From: Lota lota
Taxonomy: Eukaryota; Chordata; Actinopteri; Gadiformes; Lotidae
DNA: 64,000 bases
NCBI GenBank assembly: GCA_026745465.1
Contig: JACYXH010000017.1
Location: 1,579,454-1,643,453, forward strand
Direction of reading: 5' to 3'
The position numbers were made by a program, and so were the translations under genes. This document shows positions 11,259 through 64,000 of the stretch, one piece after another; position 1 is the first letter of the stretch, and each line of letters begins with the position of its first letter. Below the pieces are notes generated by a model, which saw only the letters and a program-made list of their open reading frames with translations, did not search any database and was not told the origin of the DNA.

Positions 11259-12040
11259 CAACGGCAATGCTTTAACATCATACAATCCTTTACCAAAAAG
11301 AAAAAAACGTCCTGCACGCAGTAGACAAAACCGACCCACCAGTTATTTTTCTAGTAACATGAAAAGCAAAATATATGGGTTCAATCTAAAGTAAACAAAA
11401 TAAAATAGAAAGCAACAGATCAAAAACGTCACGTATGTCACATATTTGTTTATTAACTCTTGTAAATGGTTTGAGCTGGTGTACATGGTAAGATGATCTA
11501 TACATATCTTCATCTCTTCATCAGAGGGAATCTAACTGAAGAGGGCTTGTATACATATTCACGTTTGTTTTTTCCTCTCTCCAGGACGATACAAAAAGAA
11601 AAGAAAACAGGTATAATACTTACACAGCCTCGACATTCGCAATGATGTGCGGGCGTTTATCTAGTCTACATAATGCCTAAAGAACATCTATAACAACTCT
11701 ATGAGGGTGCATAGCATTCTAATTAAATATATTTTGTCATATATTTATACATAGATTTCATAAAAATGTATTTTCTTGTGCATGTGTGCGCAGTTGCATT
11801 CCTTAGGATAGAGTAATATGATATTGCGTTTACATCGTCATGTATCCATTCTATAGGAGTATAGGTGATTTCTATTCTTTGCAACAGTTAAAATTGTACA
11901 ATACTCATTTTAAAATACATCATAGGTTGACAGTCCTCCCGTGTTGTAGGCCTAACATGTCAGCTTGGAAACCTGTCTTTCTCCTTCCTCAGCTTTTCAA
12001 CGTAGACTTTGTTAAGTCACGCATAAAGGTCACACGAGCA

Positions 12041-12130
<90 letters not shown>

Positions 12131-12936
12131 TGGAGTCTTGTTATTTTGCAATTCAATTGAAAATGTGTTTTACGCCTAATGAAAATGCACATCAAAGCAG
12201 ACCTAGTAGAGCTCTTAATGGGAAAACCCTCATGTCTTCTCAAGGATATATTTGTTGTAAGCTTAAAAAGGGTCAGCATAACTATTCAATCATACTTAAA
12301 AGATCAAATCACCCTTTATTCAACTTAAGAAATGCAGTTTCATAACGGGATTGATAGCTAACAACATCAGCCGGGTGCGAATCAGAATACTGAAGGCATC
12401 GTTTTCCATCATCCAAAAGGGTGAATTAAGTCAATTATCTCATTATGAGTCATAATAGGTGGGGGGGGGGGGGGGGGGGGGGGGGGTCTTTGCTGTTCTC
12501 TGGTGGTTCATAGTGAGAACGAAATTATGAAAATAAGAATATCCTATACATCTGGTAAATGCAATACATCTGATATTTCCTTGTTATTATTTTATAGCCA
12601 CAACCCACATTTATATAAATAATGTTGTAAATCCACATTGATACATATGAACCAGATTTAACTATTTAACCTCGTCGTAAACAAGTGAACCAATCAAATC
12701 GTTGCCAGAGCAGCTAAAGCAACAGGATGAACTGTGGCCCGAGTTCAGAAGTTCGGCACCCTGTGTCATCTGAAACCAAAATCAAATAGAAATCTCCACC
12801 ATTCTGAGAAAAAAAAAAAAAAAAACACGGGCGCCCATGAGTACATGACTTACATGACGTCGCGCATCCGCTTTACATTCCCATGTTTATCCTCCGTCTC
12901 GACCCTGACGGAACCCAACACTACAGAATCTCTCTG

Positions 12937-13065
<129 letters not shown>

Positions 13066-13466
13066 AAAGACCCTGCTCCTCATTAAGAGCACGACTCTTG
13101 ACAAAAACAAACGAAACAACCAGGTTCATTATTTATAAACCCAACACTCTTAAAAAAAAAGATATGGGCAAAAGCTTGGATCCTGACGGAGCGAAAGTGG
13201 GAACAGAAACCTGAGTGTTGGAAGAGCGGACGCTAAAGGTGATACGTGGTCACAACTCGGTTGCACAGGCGGAGTGCGGGCGGACGTTTAGCGGCTCTGT
13301 GATCGTGCGTATGTGTCGCTATGCATTCATTCATCGTCTCACTCATTCATTGTCTCATTACGTTTTGAACCACAATTACATATTATACTGTACTGGAGGG
13401 ATACACGTTTGTCTGCAGATCTAGGGGGAAAATGATTGCTACATGCATGTATGACAACTTCAATGA

Positions 13467-13515
<49 letters not shown>

Positions 13516-14236
13516 GTGTGAGGTTGTACATATGCTGAGAAAACACTGGCCGTTTACAGCCACACCTGTCTATATCAAAATGATATAATCACACATTTAA
13601 CAAGTGAGAAACGCCCGGGTGTCAAATTCAAAGAGAAAAAAAACCCCACATAAAAATATGATGAAGTGGACAGATCCTGGCTTATATTTTGCTACTTTTA
13701 GTGCTAAACAACAGACCTGCACATGGTACGACCATGTGCACTGCACTGCTACAATGTGGTCTTCCGATCTTCCATGGATTCCACCATGTCACTGTCCTAG
13801 AGTGGGCATCAATCCATTCACATTAGAAGGAAACCAATTTTACCACCAGGTGTGTGGCGGCAAAAATAAGAAAATATCCACTTGTGACATCACAAGTGGG
13901 AGTGTTCACCCAGATGAATGATACATCACGCCCACCGGATGGAAAAACAGTGGCCCTTTAAGTTGAGCCAAACCATAGGGAAAAAGCACCGCTGTCAAAT
14001 GCTAAGATTCAAATGCTTTCCAGTCCAGATGAAAGAAATGTATACCGTAAGCGGAAACAACGTAACTTTTTCATTGCAGCCATCCCTTTTGTTCTCAGTG
14101 TTTTGTTCTCAGTGCGTGTCTAAAGATCTCCGGGTCAACCATCATAGGGATTCTATCTCTCTCAAGCTAGTCTGCAGGGAATCCTAGATCTGCAGCCTGC
14201 GCTCCTGGGATGCTGGTCTCCTAGCTACACTACTAC

Positions 14237-14490
14237 CAGGTGGATTGGGCCAATAGTGCAGCTATCCCCAAGCTAAGGAACAAACTCCCTGACCCCATCT
14301 GCAACGCTGAATCAACCTGCAGCTCCATGCAGCTGCTCAAATCCCACCTGTTCAGAAGCATGTTCAGTGGCAAACAAACCCTATCTTTGAGTTGTGTGCT
14401 CTCCCAGTCTGCCCCCCCCCCCCCCCCCCCCCCCAGTTCTTATCCTTATGTCCAATGTCCTTGGGTACCTTGAAATGTGCTTTCAAAGGT
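14237..14490 (+). mobile_element. LINE remnant: end of a reverse-transcriptase ORF and 3' tail
   Basis: The + frame reads IPKLRNKLPDPICNAES followed by LLKSHLF. This matches the ending 'WNSLP..IR.AES...FKS.LKTHLF' common at the C-terminus of CR1/L2-type fish LINE polyproteins. After a C23 run the sequence CCTTGGGTACCTTGAAATG resembles the 3' tail of such elements. Only this terminal fragment is present, as expected of a 5'-truncated insertion. Confidence 0.55.
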
Positions 14491-15072
14491 TTTACACGTA
14501 TTATTAATCAAATTGAGTACATAAGCGATGGCTGCAGTAAAGTTACATGGTGCAGGTTGAAGTCTTTTACATTGACAACGTTGTCACACACTTGCTTGTG
14601 CTTTATGTGCACGTTGTTTCTTCAGCCCGTTAAACACACACGGCGAACCCCCTGCAGTGTGCTCCTGTCTGTTGTCACCGTCAGGTATTATTGCTGTGGC
14701 AGACACCAAAATGTGATCCGGTATTCATATTGTACTGAACATGTCAATGTCTACTTATGTACTGTATGACGGCGTATGTTTTGTGTTCTTTGTATGTGCG
14801 CACGCATGCATGTTTGTTTGTTTGTGAGTGTGTTTGTTTACAGTTCACGAGTCTGGGGTCAGTGTGGATCAGACAATCACAGTGCTATCTGCGTCTTTAA
14901 GCGAGTTCCTCCTATCTGTACAAATACAACCCATTCTGTGTCTCACTGTTAGAATATACACACGGTTCGTAGAACACTGTTCCAGAATCCCTGGATCCCC
15001 ACAAGGCTTCCCCCGTTCTCTTCTTTTTCTCACTTTGATTCCAAGGGCCAAACCAAAATGAAGCAAACGCAG

Positions 15073-15107
<35 letters not shown>

Positions 15108-15321
15108 GCTACAGCCAATCGAGGGACAGGGGAGTGCGTGTCCACGGTCTGGCTTGTTTTGGGGGGATGGGGGTGCTGTTTGAATGTCGCATGGAGAGGC
15201 CTTATGATTCCACTGCATCTTGACCGCGGCTACGGAGAGAAGCATGTCGAGCTCATCAGCTCGACGTGACATGTGTTGCGCTACACGGTAGAACGAGAAG
15301 GGAGAGCTGGGTGAGGTCACG

Positions 15322-15322
<1 letters not shown>

Positions 15323-15385
<63 letters not shown>
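15323..15385. repeat. C63 homopolymer
   Basis: Sixty-three uninterrupted C. In an ank1-sense transcript it would read G63. A G33 run lies 217 bp to the left at 15074-15106. Assembled lengths of such runs are unreliable. Confidence 0.9.
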
Positions 15386-15386
<1 letters not shown>

Positions 15387-15673
15387 CGCCTTCTTAGGAT
15401 CCAAAAAAATTAACAAAAATAAAAGTGAAAAGATAGTTTGAAGCGTTGTGTCGAAGAGTCCGCGGGATGCTCTTTCTCAGGAGAACGTTCTAGGATCTGA
15501 AGACCATGTCCCCTCGCTCAAGGAGAAGGAGGTGGATCGAGGGATGAGGAAACACTCAGACCCCCACTCGCAGGTCAAACCAAGCCTCCGACCCAACGTG
15601 GACAGGTTCCCGAACACAAAGTACAAAAGGAAACGCTACAGGAAGCGAGCGCGCTCACACGGAGAAGACACGG

Positions 15674-15717
<44 letters not shown>

Positions 15718-16288
15718 CAACACTAACCAGCAGAGGGCAGCATAGCGGCTTTTTATCATTCCAGCGCTGAGCACGCCATGACATCACACCAGGGGAAGAC
15801 CAATCGTGAGGAAGATGGGCCGGGGGGGAGGGGCATGGCTCAGCGCCAAGCTAAAAGCGAGGTACGCATGCTTAAGAGAACAACACGCACGTACATACAC
15901 GCACACACATACTGACACACACGTCCACGTTAGCATAGAGTGCATATATCACATTGAGGAGTGAAGGGCTGGAGGGGTGGGGATGTAGGAAGCGTTGCTA
16001 GGCTTGGCGTAGGCTCAGCTGTATATAGAACAATCCATCGACGGGGGGGGGAAAGACTTGATTTTTTTTGGGGGCTGCAGTGTTTTCAGACTGAACTTGC
16101 TGTCACGAACCACACCACATAAGGGAAGAAAAAGGTCCACAAGGTCCCGGGCCACATCGTTCACCCCCTCCGGTCGTAGATCATGACAGTTCAAAGGTCA
16201 AAGGGCATGCACCAGCAGTCATCATGCGATTACAGTTGACAGGAAGCACTTTTTGTTGCTTTTTTTTTCTCATTTGGTTTTTCTGACA

Positions 16289-16298
16289 TTTATTTATT
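16289..16298 (-). terminator. Candidate proximal poly(A) signal of ank1
   Basis: On the - strand two overlapping AATAAA motifs (AATAAATAAA) lie about 217 nt after the predicted ank1 stop at 16515. They would give a short 3' UTR; longer forms ending further left are possible. Confidence 0.45.
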
Positions 16299-16514
16299 TT
16301 GTAGAAAAGTCGTCATGCCCTAGTCTAGTATATATATCTTTTTTTTCTTTAAAAATGTTACAAAACTACAAGTGGAATTCCTTTTTTTTTCTTCTTTGCT
16401 CTTTTGTGGAGTTCCATGGTCATTTGGAGGATGGGTTTGTGTTTGCAATATTGTAGTTTGCACTTCTGAGTCTTTGCCCCTTTTACTTTCTCTTTTATAA
16501 TTTTGTGATTGCCT

Positions 16515-57988
<41,474 letters not shown>

Positions 57989-59030
57989 CTGCGACAACAG
58001 GGAGGAGGTTAGGAGTTAGGAGGTTAGGAGTGAGGAGGTTAGGAGTGAGGAGGTTAGGAGTGAGGAAGTTAGGAGTTAGGGAACATGAATCCTAAGCTAG
58101 GGGGATAAGGGACACGGTGACAAAGGAATGAGGGATTTCGGGATTGGGAACACCGAAAACATTAGAAAAGGAGGAGAACCCCAAGAGATGACGAGGAAGG
58201 ACATACAGGAGAGTAGGTCACACACCAGTTACACGACAATCAAACCAATAAAGTCAGAGGGACATGTACCATTCATCCCTTCATTCACAAAATAAATTTC
58301 AACAGAAGGCACAAAAAAGTATAAAAGTCGCACTGAAAACATATAGGATAGACCGACCACCCCACCACGGCTTATAACAGACCTTTCGCCCTTCCATTTA
58401 AACACCATTTAAGAACCAGCTTTTCGAGAATGTCCTCTAGCGTCTCCACCTCCTCCTCCTCCTCCTCCTCCTCCTCATCATCATCATCGTGTTGTTCCCG
58501 ATGAGCTCTGACGTGAGGGGGGGGGGGCGACTCTTCAGCCACGTTGGTCTGGTCCTCTGCACGCTGAGCGCTCCGACCCGGCCCACACACACGTTGGCAT
58601 ACACGCCTCTCCGTCTGTCCCATCTCACCATAGAGGAAGGCCTCCCAATGTGTGTGTGGCTGCTTTCGTATGTGTGTGTGAATGCTTTCATATGTGTGTA
58701 TGGGTGCTTTCGTATGTGTGTGTGGGTGCTTTCGTATGTGTGTCTGGGTACTTTCGTATGTGTGTGTGGGTGCTTTCGTATGTGTGTGTGTGGGTACTTT
58801 CGTATGTGTGTGTGGGTACTTTCGTATGTGTGTGTGGGTACTTTCGTATGTGTGTGGGGGTGCTTTTCGTATGTGTGCATGTGTTTGTGTCAAGGGAGCG
58901 TAGTCATATTTGTGTGGATGTGTGTGTATGTGCCTGTAAATGCATATGTGTGTGTGTGTTTGAGAGTGTGAATGCATATGTGTGTGTGTGTGTGTGTGAG
59001 TGAGTGTGAATGCATGTGTGAGTGTGAATG

Positions 59031-59065
<35 letters not shown>

Positions 59066-61382
59066 GTGTGTGTGTGCGTGAGTGTGAATACGTGTGTGAG
59101 TGTGTGAATGCATGTGTGTGTGAGTGTGTGGGTGGATGTATTCCATGCGATAAGCCCATCATCTCCTGCGCGGCCCTCCGTCAGCTCTACTGTAAGTGTG
59201 TGTGACCTGCCAGGGGCCCCTGAGGACGCCAGGGAGTGGGTGCGTTATGTACCCCTGACCCGGCCTGTCAGGGACGACATCATAGCCTCCGCTGAGGTCG
59301 TTATGCTAAGCTACCGTTTGGGTCGTTTGCCCTTATCATAATAAGCCTGGGAGATGCTGATGTGTTTGTCTGCTGCTGCTATCCAGGTATGGGAGACAAC
59401 AGAAGATACGAACTGTACCAGTTGATGTTTTCAGGTTGTCTTATTTGTATTTTGAATGTAATTTCGTTTTACTATTTTCAAACATCCTTTAGCATTGATG
59501 TTATCAATGTGGATATTATATTTAAACTATTTAATTTGCTTGCAGTATGTTTTGAGCTATGTATTCCTAATAATTGTTGAAAGTATTGGGAACGTGTTGC
59601 CTGATGATTCTTTACTTTAAATAAAAATGTATTGATGGATTGAATAAAGTAAAACAAGTAAAGACATCGGAATCAAATTACATATGAAAGGATTTGTATT
59701 TTTTGTGTATTTACTTATTTGACAGGATGTCCCTATCTGTAGGCCTACATGTGTTTTTGCCATATTGCCCGTACATGTGCAGGGCCTCATTGAAAGAGTC
59801 GAGGGACTTTTAAATGAAGGTTGATGAGGAATATAACATGGGAACAAGAAGAGGATATTTTTGTTTCTGTTCCAAGCCCTTCTTTGTTTGCAACAGTTAA
59901 GTAAAACTGGCTATATAACACGATGGCTCTGTGTTAATTAAAAATGCCTTGGCCCCTACATTAGGGTATATCTTTGTGGGTTTTTTCTTGTCCCTTGCAT
60001 CTATCTGTCCTCTCTTTCCCTTCCTCCTCCTCCTCCTGCTCTCCTTTCCTCTTTCCAGACCTCCTGGGCTTTCGTTCTGCCTCATCTGTGTGGCTCCCTT
60101 GATCTCCTGTTCTGTCAGCCCTCCAACATCGAACCTAAAGCCTTCTTTTTCTTCTTGTATTCCTCTGACACCTCTGCCTGAAACCCAACCGCCTCTCTCT
60201 CTCTTTATCTTGCTTTATCTCTCTCTCTCTCTTTATCTTTCTATGTCTCTCTCTCTCTTCTTGTTTTATCTTTCTATGTCTCTCTTTTTTTATCTTTCCT
60301 TGTGTTTCTCTCTTTTTATCTTTCTACGTCTCTCTCACTATCTTTATCTTTATGTCTCTCTCTCTATATATCTTTATATCTTTCTCTCTCATTTGAGCTT
60401 GATTTTATGCATTTCAAAGGATGCTGAGTGTACTATGAAACACTCATCAACACTTGAAGTCATTAAAAGTCTAAGTTAATCAAGTACAGACACACAGACC
60501 TGAGACAGATGCAATGATGAATGAAGGCTTCTGGTTTAAAAGTTGTTTGGCAGACAACACTTAAAAAACAAGACCCTTTCAGATGTTTCACTGGATGGGT
60601 TACTATAAGAAAACTTTGAAACTACTCCTGCTTTGCTCTTCAAGAAGCTCAATTTGCTGTCTATCCATTCATTTGACAACTATCCCACACTTTTACTTAT
60701 CGTTACTTACTGACGTTTTACTATCTCTTAGGCCGATGCCTGCATTTCTCCTGTTTTATTAAACTGCATCCAACTGTCTCTGTTAGAGTCTAAGTGGTCG
60801 TCTGTGTGGTCCGATGTCTGCTACATCTTACCAGCCGGCGGATCTGGGAAAATCACTGGGTGTGAGCAGTAAAGAAGCCCTTTGTGTGTGTATGTGTGTT
60901 TCACGTATGTCTGTGTGTGTGTGCGTGCGCGTGTCTATGTGTGTCAAATATCTTTACAGGCAGTCCTGTATGCATTCCCATGGAGCTGTCTTTTTTTCTT
61001 CTCCAGAACCCGGGAAGACCTGCAGAAGATCACGCCTGCAGACAGTGAACTCATTCCATTCCATGAGAGGATGTACTTACTTGGCACCAGGCGAAAAAAA
61101 TAACCCATTTACTCCAAGTATGCCCTTCTCCATTTCATGTTTTATAACCCCCCATTTCCATTTCATGTTTTATAACCTCCCCCCCTCCCAGCCCCCATTA
61201 CCTCTCTCCTTTCCACCCTAAGCTCCTCAGAAGGCATGCTTGCGTTGGGCGAGTCAGGGTGCCTGAATTGCCCTCATGTGCAACCGTCACCTGCAGTCTT
61301 TCAGCTCGGGCCGATAATCACATTCACTCCTAAACTCTCTCCCCACCCGCATAACGCATGCGTTATGCGTTATCATATAATA

Positions 61383-61475
61383 ACGGTAGAGTTTGGGTTT
61401 GCTGTTAGCCAATTACGCGTTTACGGATCCCCGCCTCCAGCAACAGGATTGGTCGAAACAACACAAACTCACACT
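61383..61475. mobile_element. Unidentified dispersed repeat, copy C (partial)
   Basis: TTTGCTGTTAGCCAATTACG, TTTACGGATCCCCGCCTCC and AGCAACAGGATTGGTCGAAA match the central parts of copies A and B near 39.9 and 40.8 kb. Only about 90 bp is present. Confidence 0.7.
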
Positions 61476-61548
61476 ATGTGAAGTGATTTGGGTGTCTTGT
61501 AAAGTAACTAGTATTTTTATTATCAGTATCATTCTTATTATCATTATC

Positions 61549-61558
61549 ATTATCATTA

Positions 61559-61589
<31 letters not shown>

Positions 61590-61619
61590 TATATTTATTT
61601 ATTTATTTATTTAATAATG

Positions 61620-61696
<77 letters not shown>
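61549..61696. repeat. Perfect 32-bp inverted repeat next to (AT)n
   Basis: 61549-61580 is the exact reverse complement of 61593-61624, built on AAAT/ATTT repeats with ATTATC/GATAAT ends and a 12-bp centre. An (AT)n tract to 61696 follows. The sequence can extrude as a cruciform. Confidence 0.92.
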
Positions 61697-61698
<2 letters not shown>

Positions 61699-62362
61699 TA
61701 TACTCTCCATTTGGATATTTCCCTAAAGAACGTTGAATAACTGTTGGATGTGGCCTTGATGAGCAGCAGATTGAATGCATGTAAGCAGACTTATCTTCCC
61801 TTATCTTCTAACCTAAACCTTGACCATCCACGACCCTCCAGTGAAGATGGCTTGCATCACGTTACATCAAATGCAACCATCAGTGGTATAGAAGACGGGG
61901 TCCTGAGGACATTTCCAGTAACTGCCCAGTCAACATTTACAAAAGGTTGGTTAGGCAATATATGTGACTTATAACTTGACCAGACACTATAAACGTTGGC
62001 CCTTGAACTCTAACTCTAACTAGACAATTCAAAGCAACACATCCCATCTTAAATGTCAGGGACTAAAATTATACAGTGAATTCATTTTTTTAAACGAACC
62101 CATTAAACATCAAGAAGAGATAAATGTCATCCATTACACACAAAAACACACACAACTACACAACCACACACAGACACACACACACACTCACATAAAGACC
62201 ACAGGGAAATCCAATCGCTGACACAATCCTAAACACAAGAGAAAAGAGCGTTGTGTAGGACTACTACAGGGGAGGCGACATCACTGGGACAAGCACCACT
62301 ACACAGGGCACAAGAGAGTGGCTGGACAGGGTCACAACACTCAAATACACACAAAGACTTCT

Positions 62363-62396
<34 letters not shown>

Positions 62397-62944
62397 AAGA
62401 CACGTACACACACAGAGCCAGGGAAGCCACCACCACAGCAAGGAAGTCAGGGTCACAAGGTGGTCACCATCACGATCACACTCAAACCAAAAGCCCCAAA
62501 AGTCTCATCGCTACGTTTTTGATTCAGTTGGATGCACACGTAGTCGTGAGGTTGTTTTAACCCACCGACGCCGTGTTGGCCTGGAAACCATTGCTTGAAA
62601 AAGAATTCCAAGAAATGTTTTCGTTTTTTCGATTTTACTCTATGCCTCTCCGAATGAATCAACATACTTAACATCCCCCCCCCACCCACCCACACCCTTA
62701 AATAAAAGCTGACGATCTCATAAAATCACGGTGTCATTAAAAGCTTGGCACCAGACTCAAGTCATTTACAGGTAGGGAGAAGCGAACACACACAGGAAGC
62801 AGTTGAAGAAGGTAGACAGCGGGAGGGGGGTGGGGGGGGGGGCGGCGCTGGGCGGGCGGGGAGGGGGGTAAACCACAGCACAGTGTGTGTATCACGTTCA
62901 CTCGGGACGTGGGAAGACTCCTCAGAGCACAGAACACTACTGAC

Positions 62945-62977
62945 CTGATGGGCATGCCAGCGTTGGACCACATGAGC
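62945..62977 (-). CDS. Candidate 33-nt exon upstream of ank1
   Basis: On the - strand CTTCTAG precedes and GTCAGT follows a 33-nt piece. Joined in phase 0 to the exon at 57988 it would read AHVVQRWHAHQ before ADAATS. It has no in-frame ATG, so an upstream start would be needed; it could equally be a 5' UTR exon or chance. There is no similarity to known ankyrin N-termini. Confidence 0.2.
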
Positions 62978-63157
62978 CTAGAAGACAACACGCACACCAG
63001 CAACACAGCGAGACATAAGGCTAGTTAATGGGAGTAGACGTGGACTGGACACACAAACACACAAACACTTAAGGCCTGGTAATGACATGTAATGCAAAAA
63101 CACTTTGATAAAGTTCATAAATAATGACAAGCACTGGCCATGGTCATGTTGGATGTA

Positions 63158-63206
<49 letters not shown>

Positions 63207-64000
63207 TGTGTGGGTGTTTGTGGGTGTTAAATTATGAAGTCTGAAGACACATACACACTGGAGAACACACAGTATATAAGGAACAAACATGGGCAGGTTG
63301 TGATTTTACCATACAAACACTGTTCAAACTGTATTGAGGAATGTGAACACAGACAGACAGACAGACAGACAGATAGACAGACAGAAAGACAGACTATTTG
63401 TATACATTCATAGCATGTCATGATACTTAGCATGTTAGCTCTGAAACAAAGAGCATGTGATGTGCAGGTAATATAGACAATGACAAGAAATGTACTGCGA
63501 TAGATTGAAAGATTCACCATAGGGTGGCGTCAAATGTACACATAAACAAACAAACACGCACACGCGATAATTAAAATCATAGTATAATGAATGCTTCAAT
63601 AATGAACCAACATACACATTTATATGCAAGTGCGCACGGAAAATCGTGGAATAAAACAACAAACCCGTAATCAAGCACGTTTGTAGGACATTTGTAGTTT
63701 GGTGATCCATATGTCAACCAAATATCAACCAAGGGACATATTTACGTTTAGCCTATTATAATGGTGGTTGTAGTAGAAGATTGGGACCAATGGTTTACTA
63801 TGATGTGTTTTAAGCTGTGGTAAACCAGCCAAAGTAGGCTACTTGAATAGGGAATCATTCTATATAGTATTGAAAGACTGTTGTTTATGATATGGTATAA
63901 AGCCGATAGATAGACCCTGTGTAGCGAGGTCACGTCACAGCCTATCAGAGTCACGAGACTCCTTACAACCCTGTAGAAATTCATATTCATGAGCAAGGTA

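Larger units (their letters stand above)
57989..64000. other. 5' part of ank1: first intron or upstream flank
   Basis: No ank1 initiating exon is recognised. Contents: GGTTAGGAGTGAG repeats 58005-58080; CTC/CAT repeats 58440-58490; a 22-bp GGTGCTTTCGTATGTGTGTG-type repeat 58640-58870; GT-rich 58900-59140; CTCT-rich 60190-60390; (AT)n at 61621-61696; (AC)n 62368-62396; (GT)n 63161-63206; (CAGA)n 63352-63392. A small exon candidate is listed at 62945-62977. Confidence 0.6.

Noticed and set aside
59931..60479. 182-residue + strand hydrophobic ORF
   Set aside because: Most of it is CTCT-rich low-complexity sequence giving Ser-Leu runs; there is no splice support or homology.
61006..61103. Possible + strand exon after TTTCTTCTCCAG reading DLQKITPADSELIPFHERMY
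   Set aside because: The acceptor looks fair, but there is no matching donor, partner exon or recognised family; left out for lack of support.

Overview
This is vertebrate nuclear DNA, almost certainly from a teleost fish. The genes are split by GT-AG introns and encode vertebrate-only families. The window is very rich in (AC)n, (AG)n and poly-C/poly-G runs, and it carries a tRNA-derived SINE and several fish-type dispersed repeats. Such microsatellite density is known from cod-like fishes (Gadiformes), but that placement is an inference.

Three genes are supported. (1) On the + strand at 5532-7368 is a three-exon Nodal-related TGF-beta ligand of 459 residues, best matched to southpaw. It has a TATA box at 5339, a RAKR convertase site, and an unusual His/Gln tract straight after that site. 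(2) On the - strand at 10902-9286 is a three-exon eIF4E-binding protein of 114 residues, probably eif4ebp1, with the eIF4E-binding and TOS motifs intact. Its 3' end faces that of the nodal gene. (3) On the - strand from 57988 to 16515 are 41 coding exons of erythrocyte-type ankyrin (ank1). They give about 1833 residues in one continuous frame: 24 ANK repeats, tandem ZU5 domains, UPA, death domain and a variable tail. The ank1 start codon is not identified; it lies in or beyond the last 6 kb.

Layout: 1-5.3 kb is the 5' flank of the nodal gene; 5.3-8.0 kb nodal; 8.0-9.3 kb the convergent 3' ends; 9.3-11.2 kb the 4E-BP gene and promoter; 11.2-16.3 kb microsatellites and long homopolymers with a LINE remnant; 16.3-58 kb ank1; 58-64 kb the first ank1 intron or its 5' flank.

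The genes do not form one pathway: Nodal is a secreted signal, 4E-BP a translational repressor, ankyrin a membrane-skeleton adaptor. What joins them is linkage. Human has NODAL-EIF4EBP2 with ANK3 on 10q21-22, and EIF4EBP1 with ANK1 on 8p11, so this block looks like a second copy of an old paralogon that kept its nodal gene. The most unusual structure is inside ank1: short exon-edge pieces, splice site included, have been copied into neighbouring intronic tandem repeats at two separate exons.
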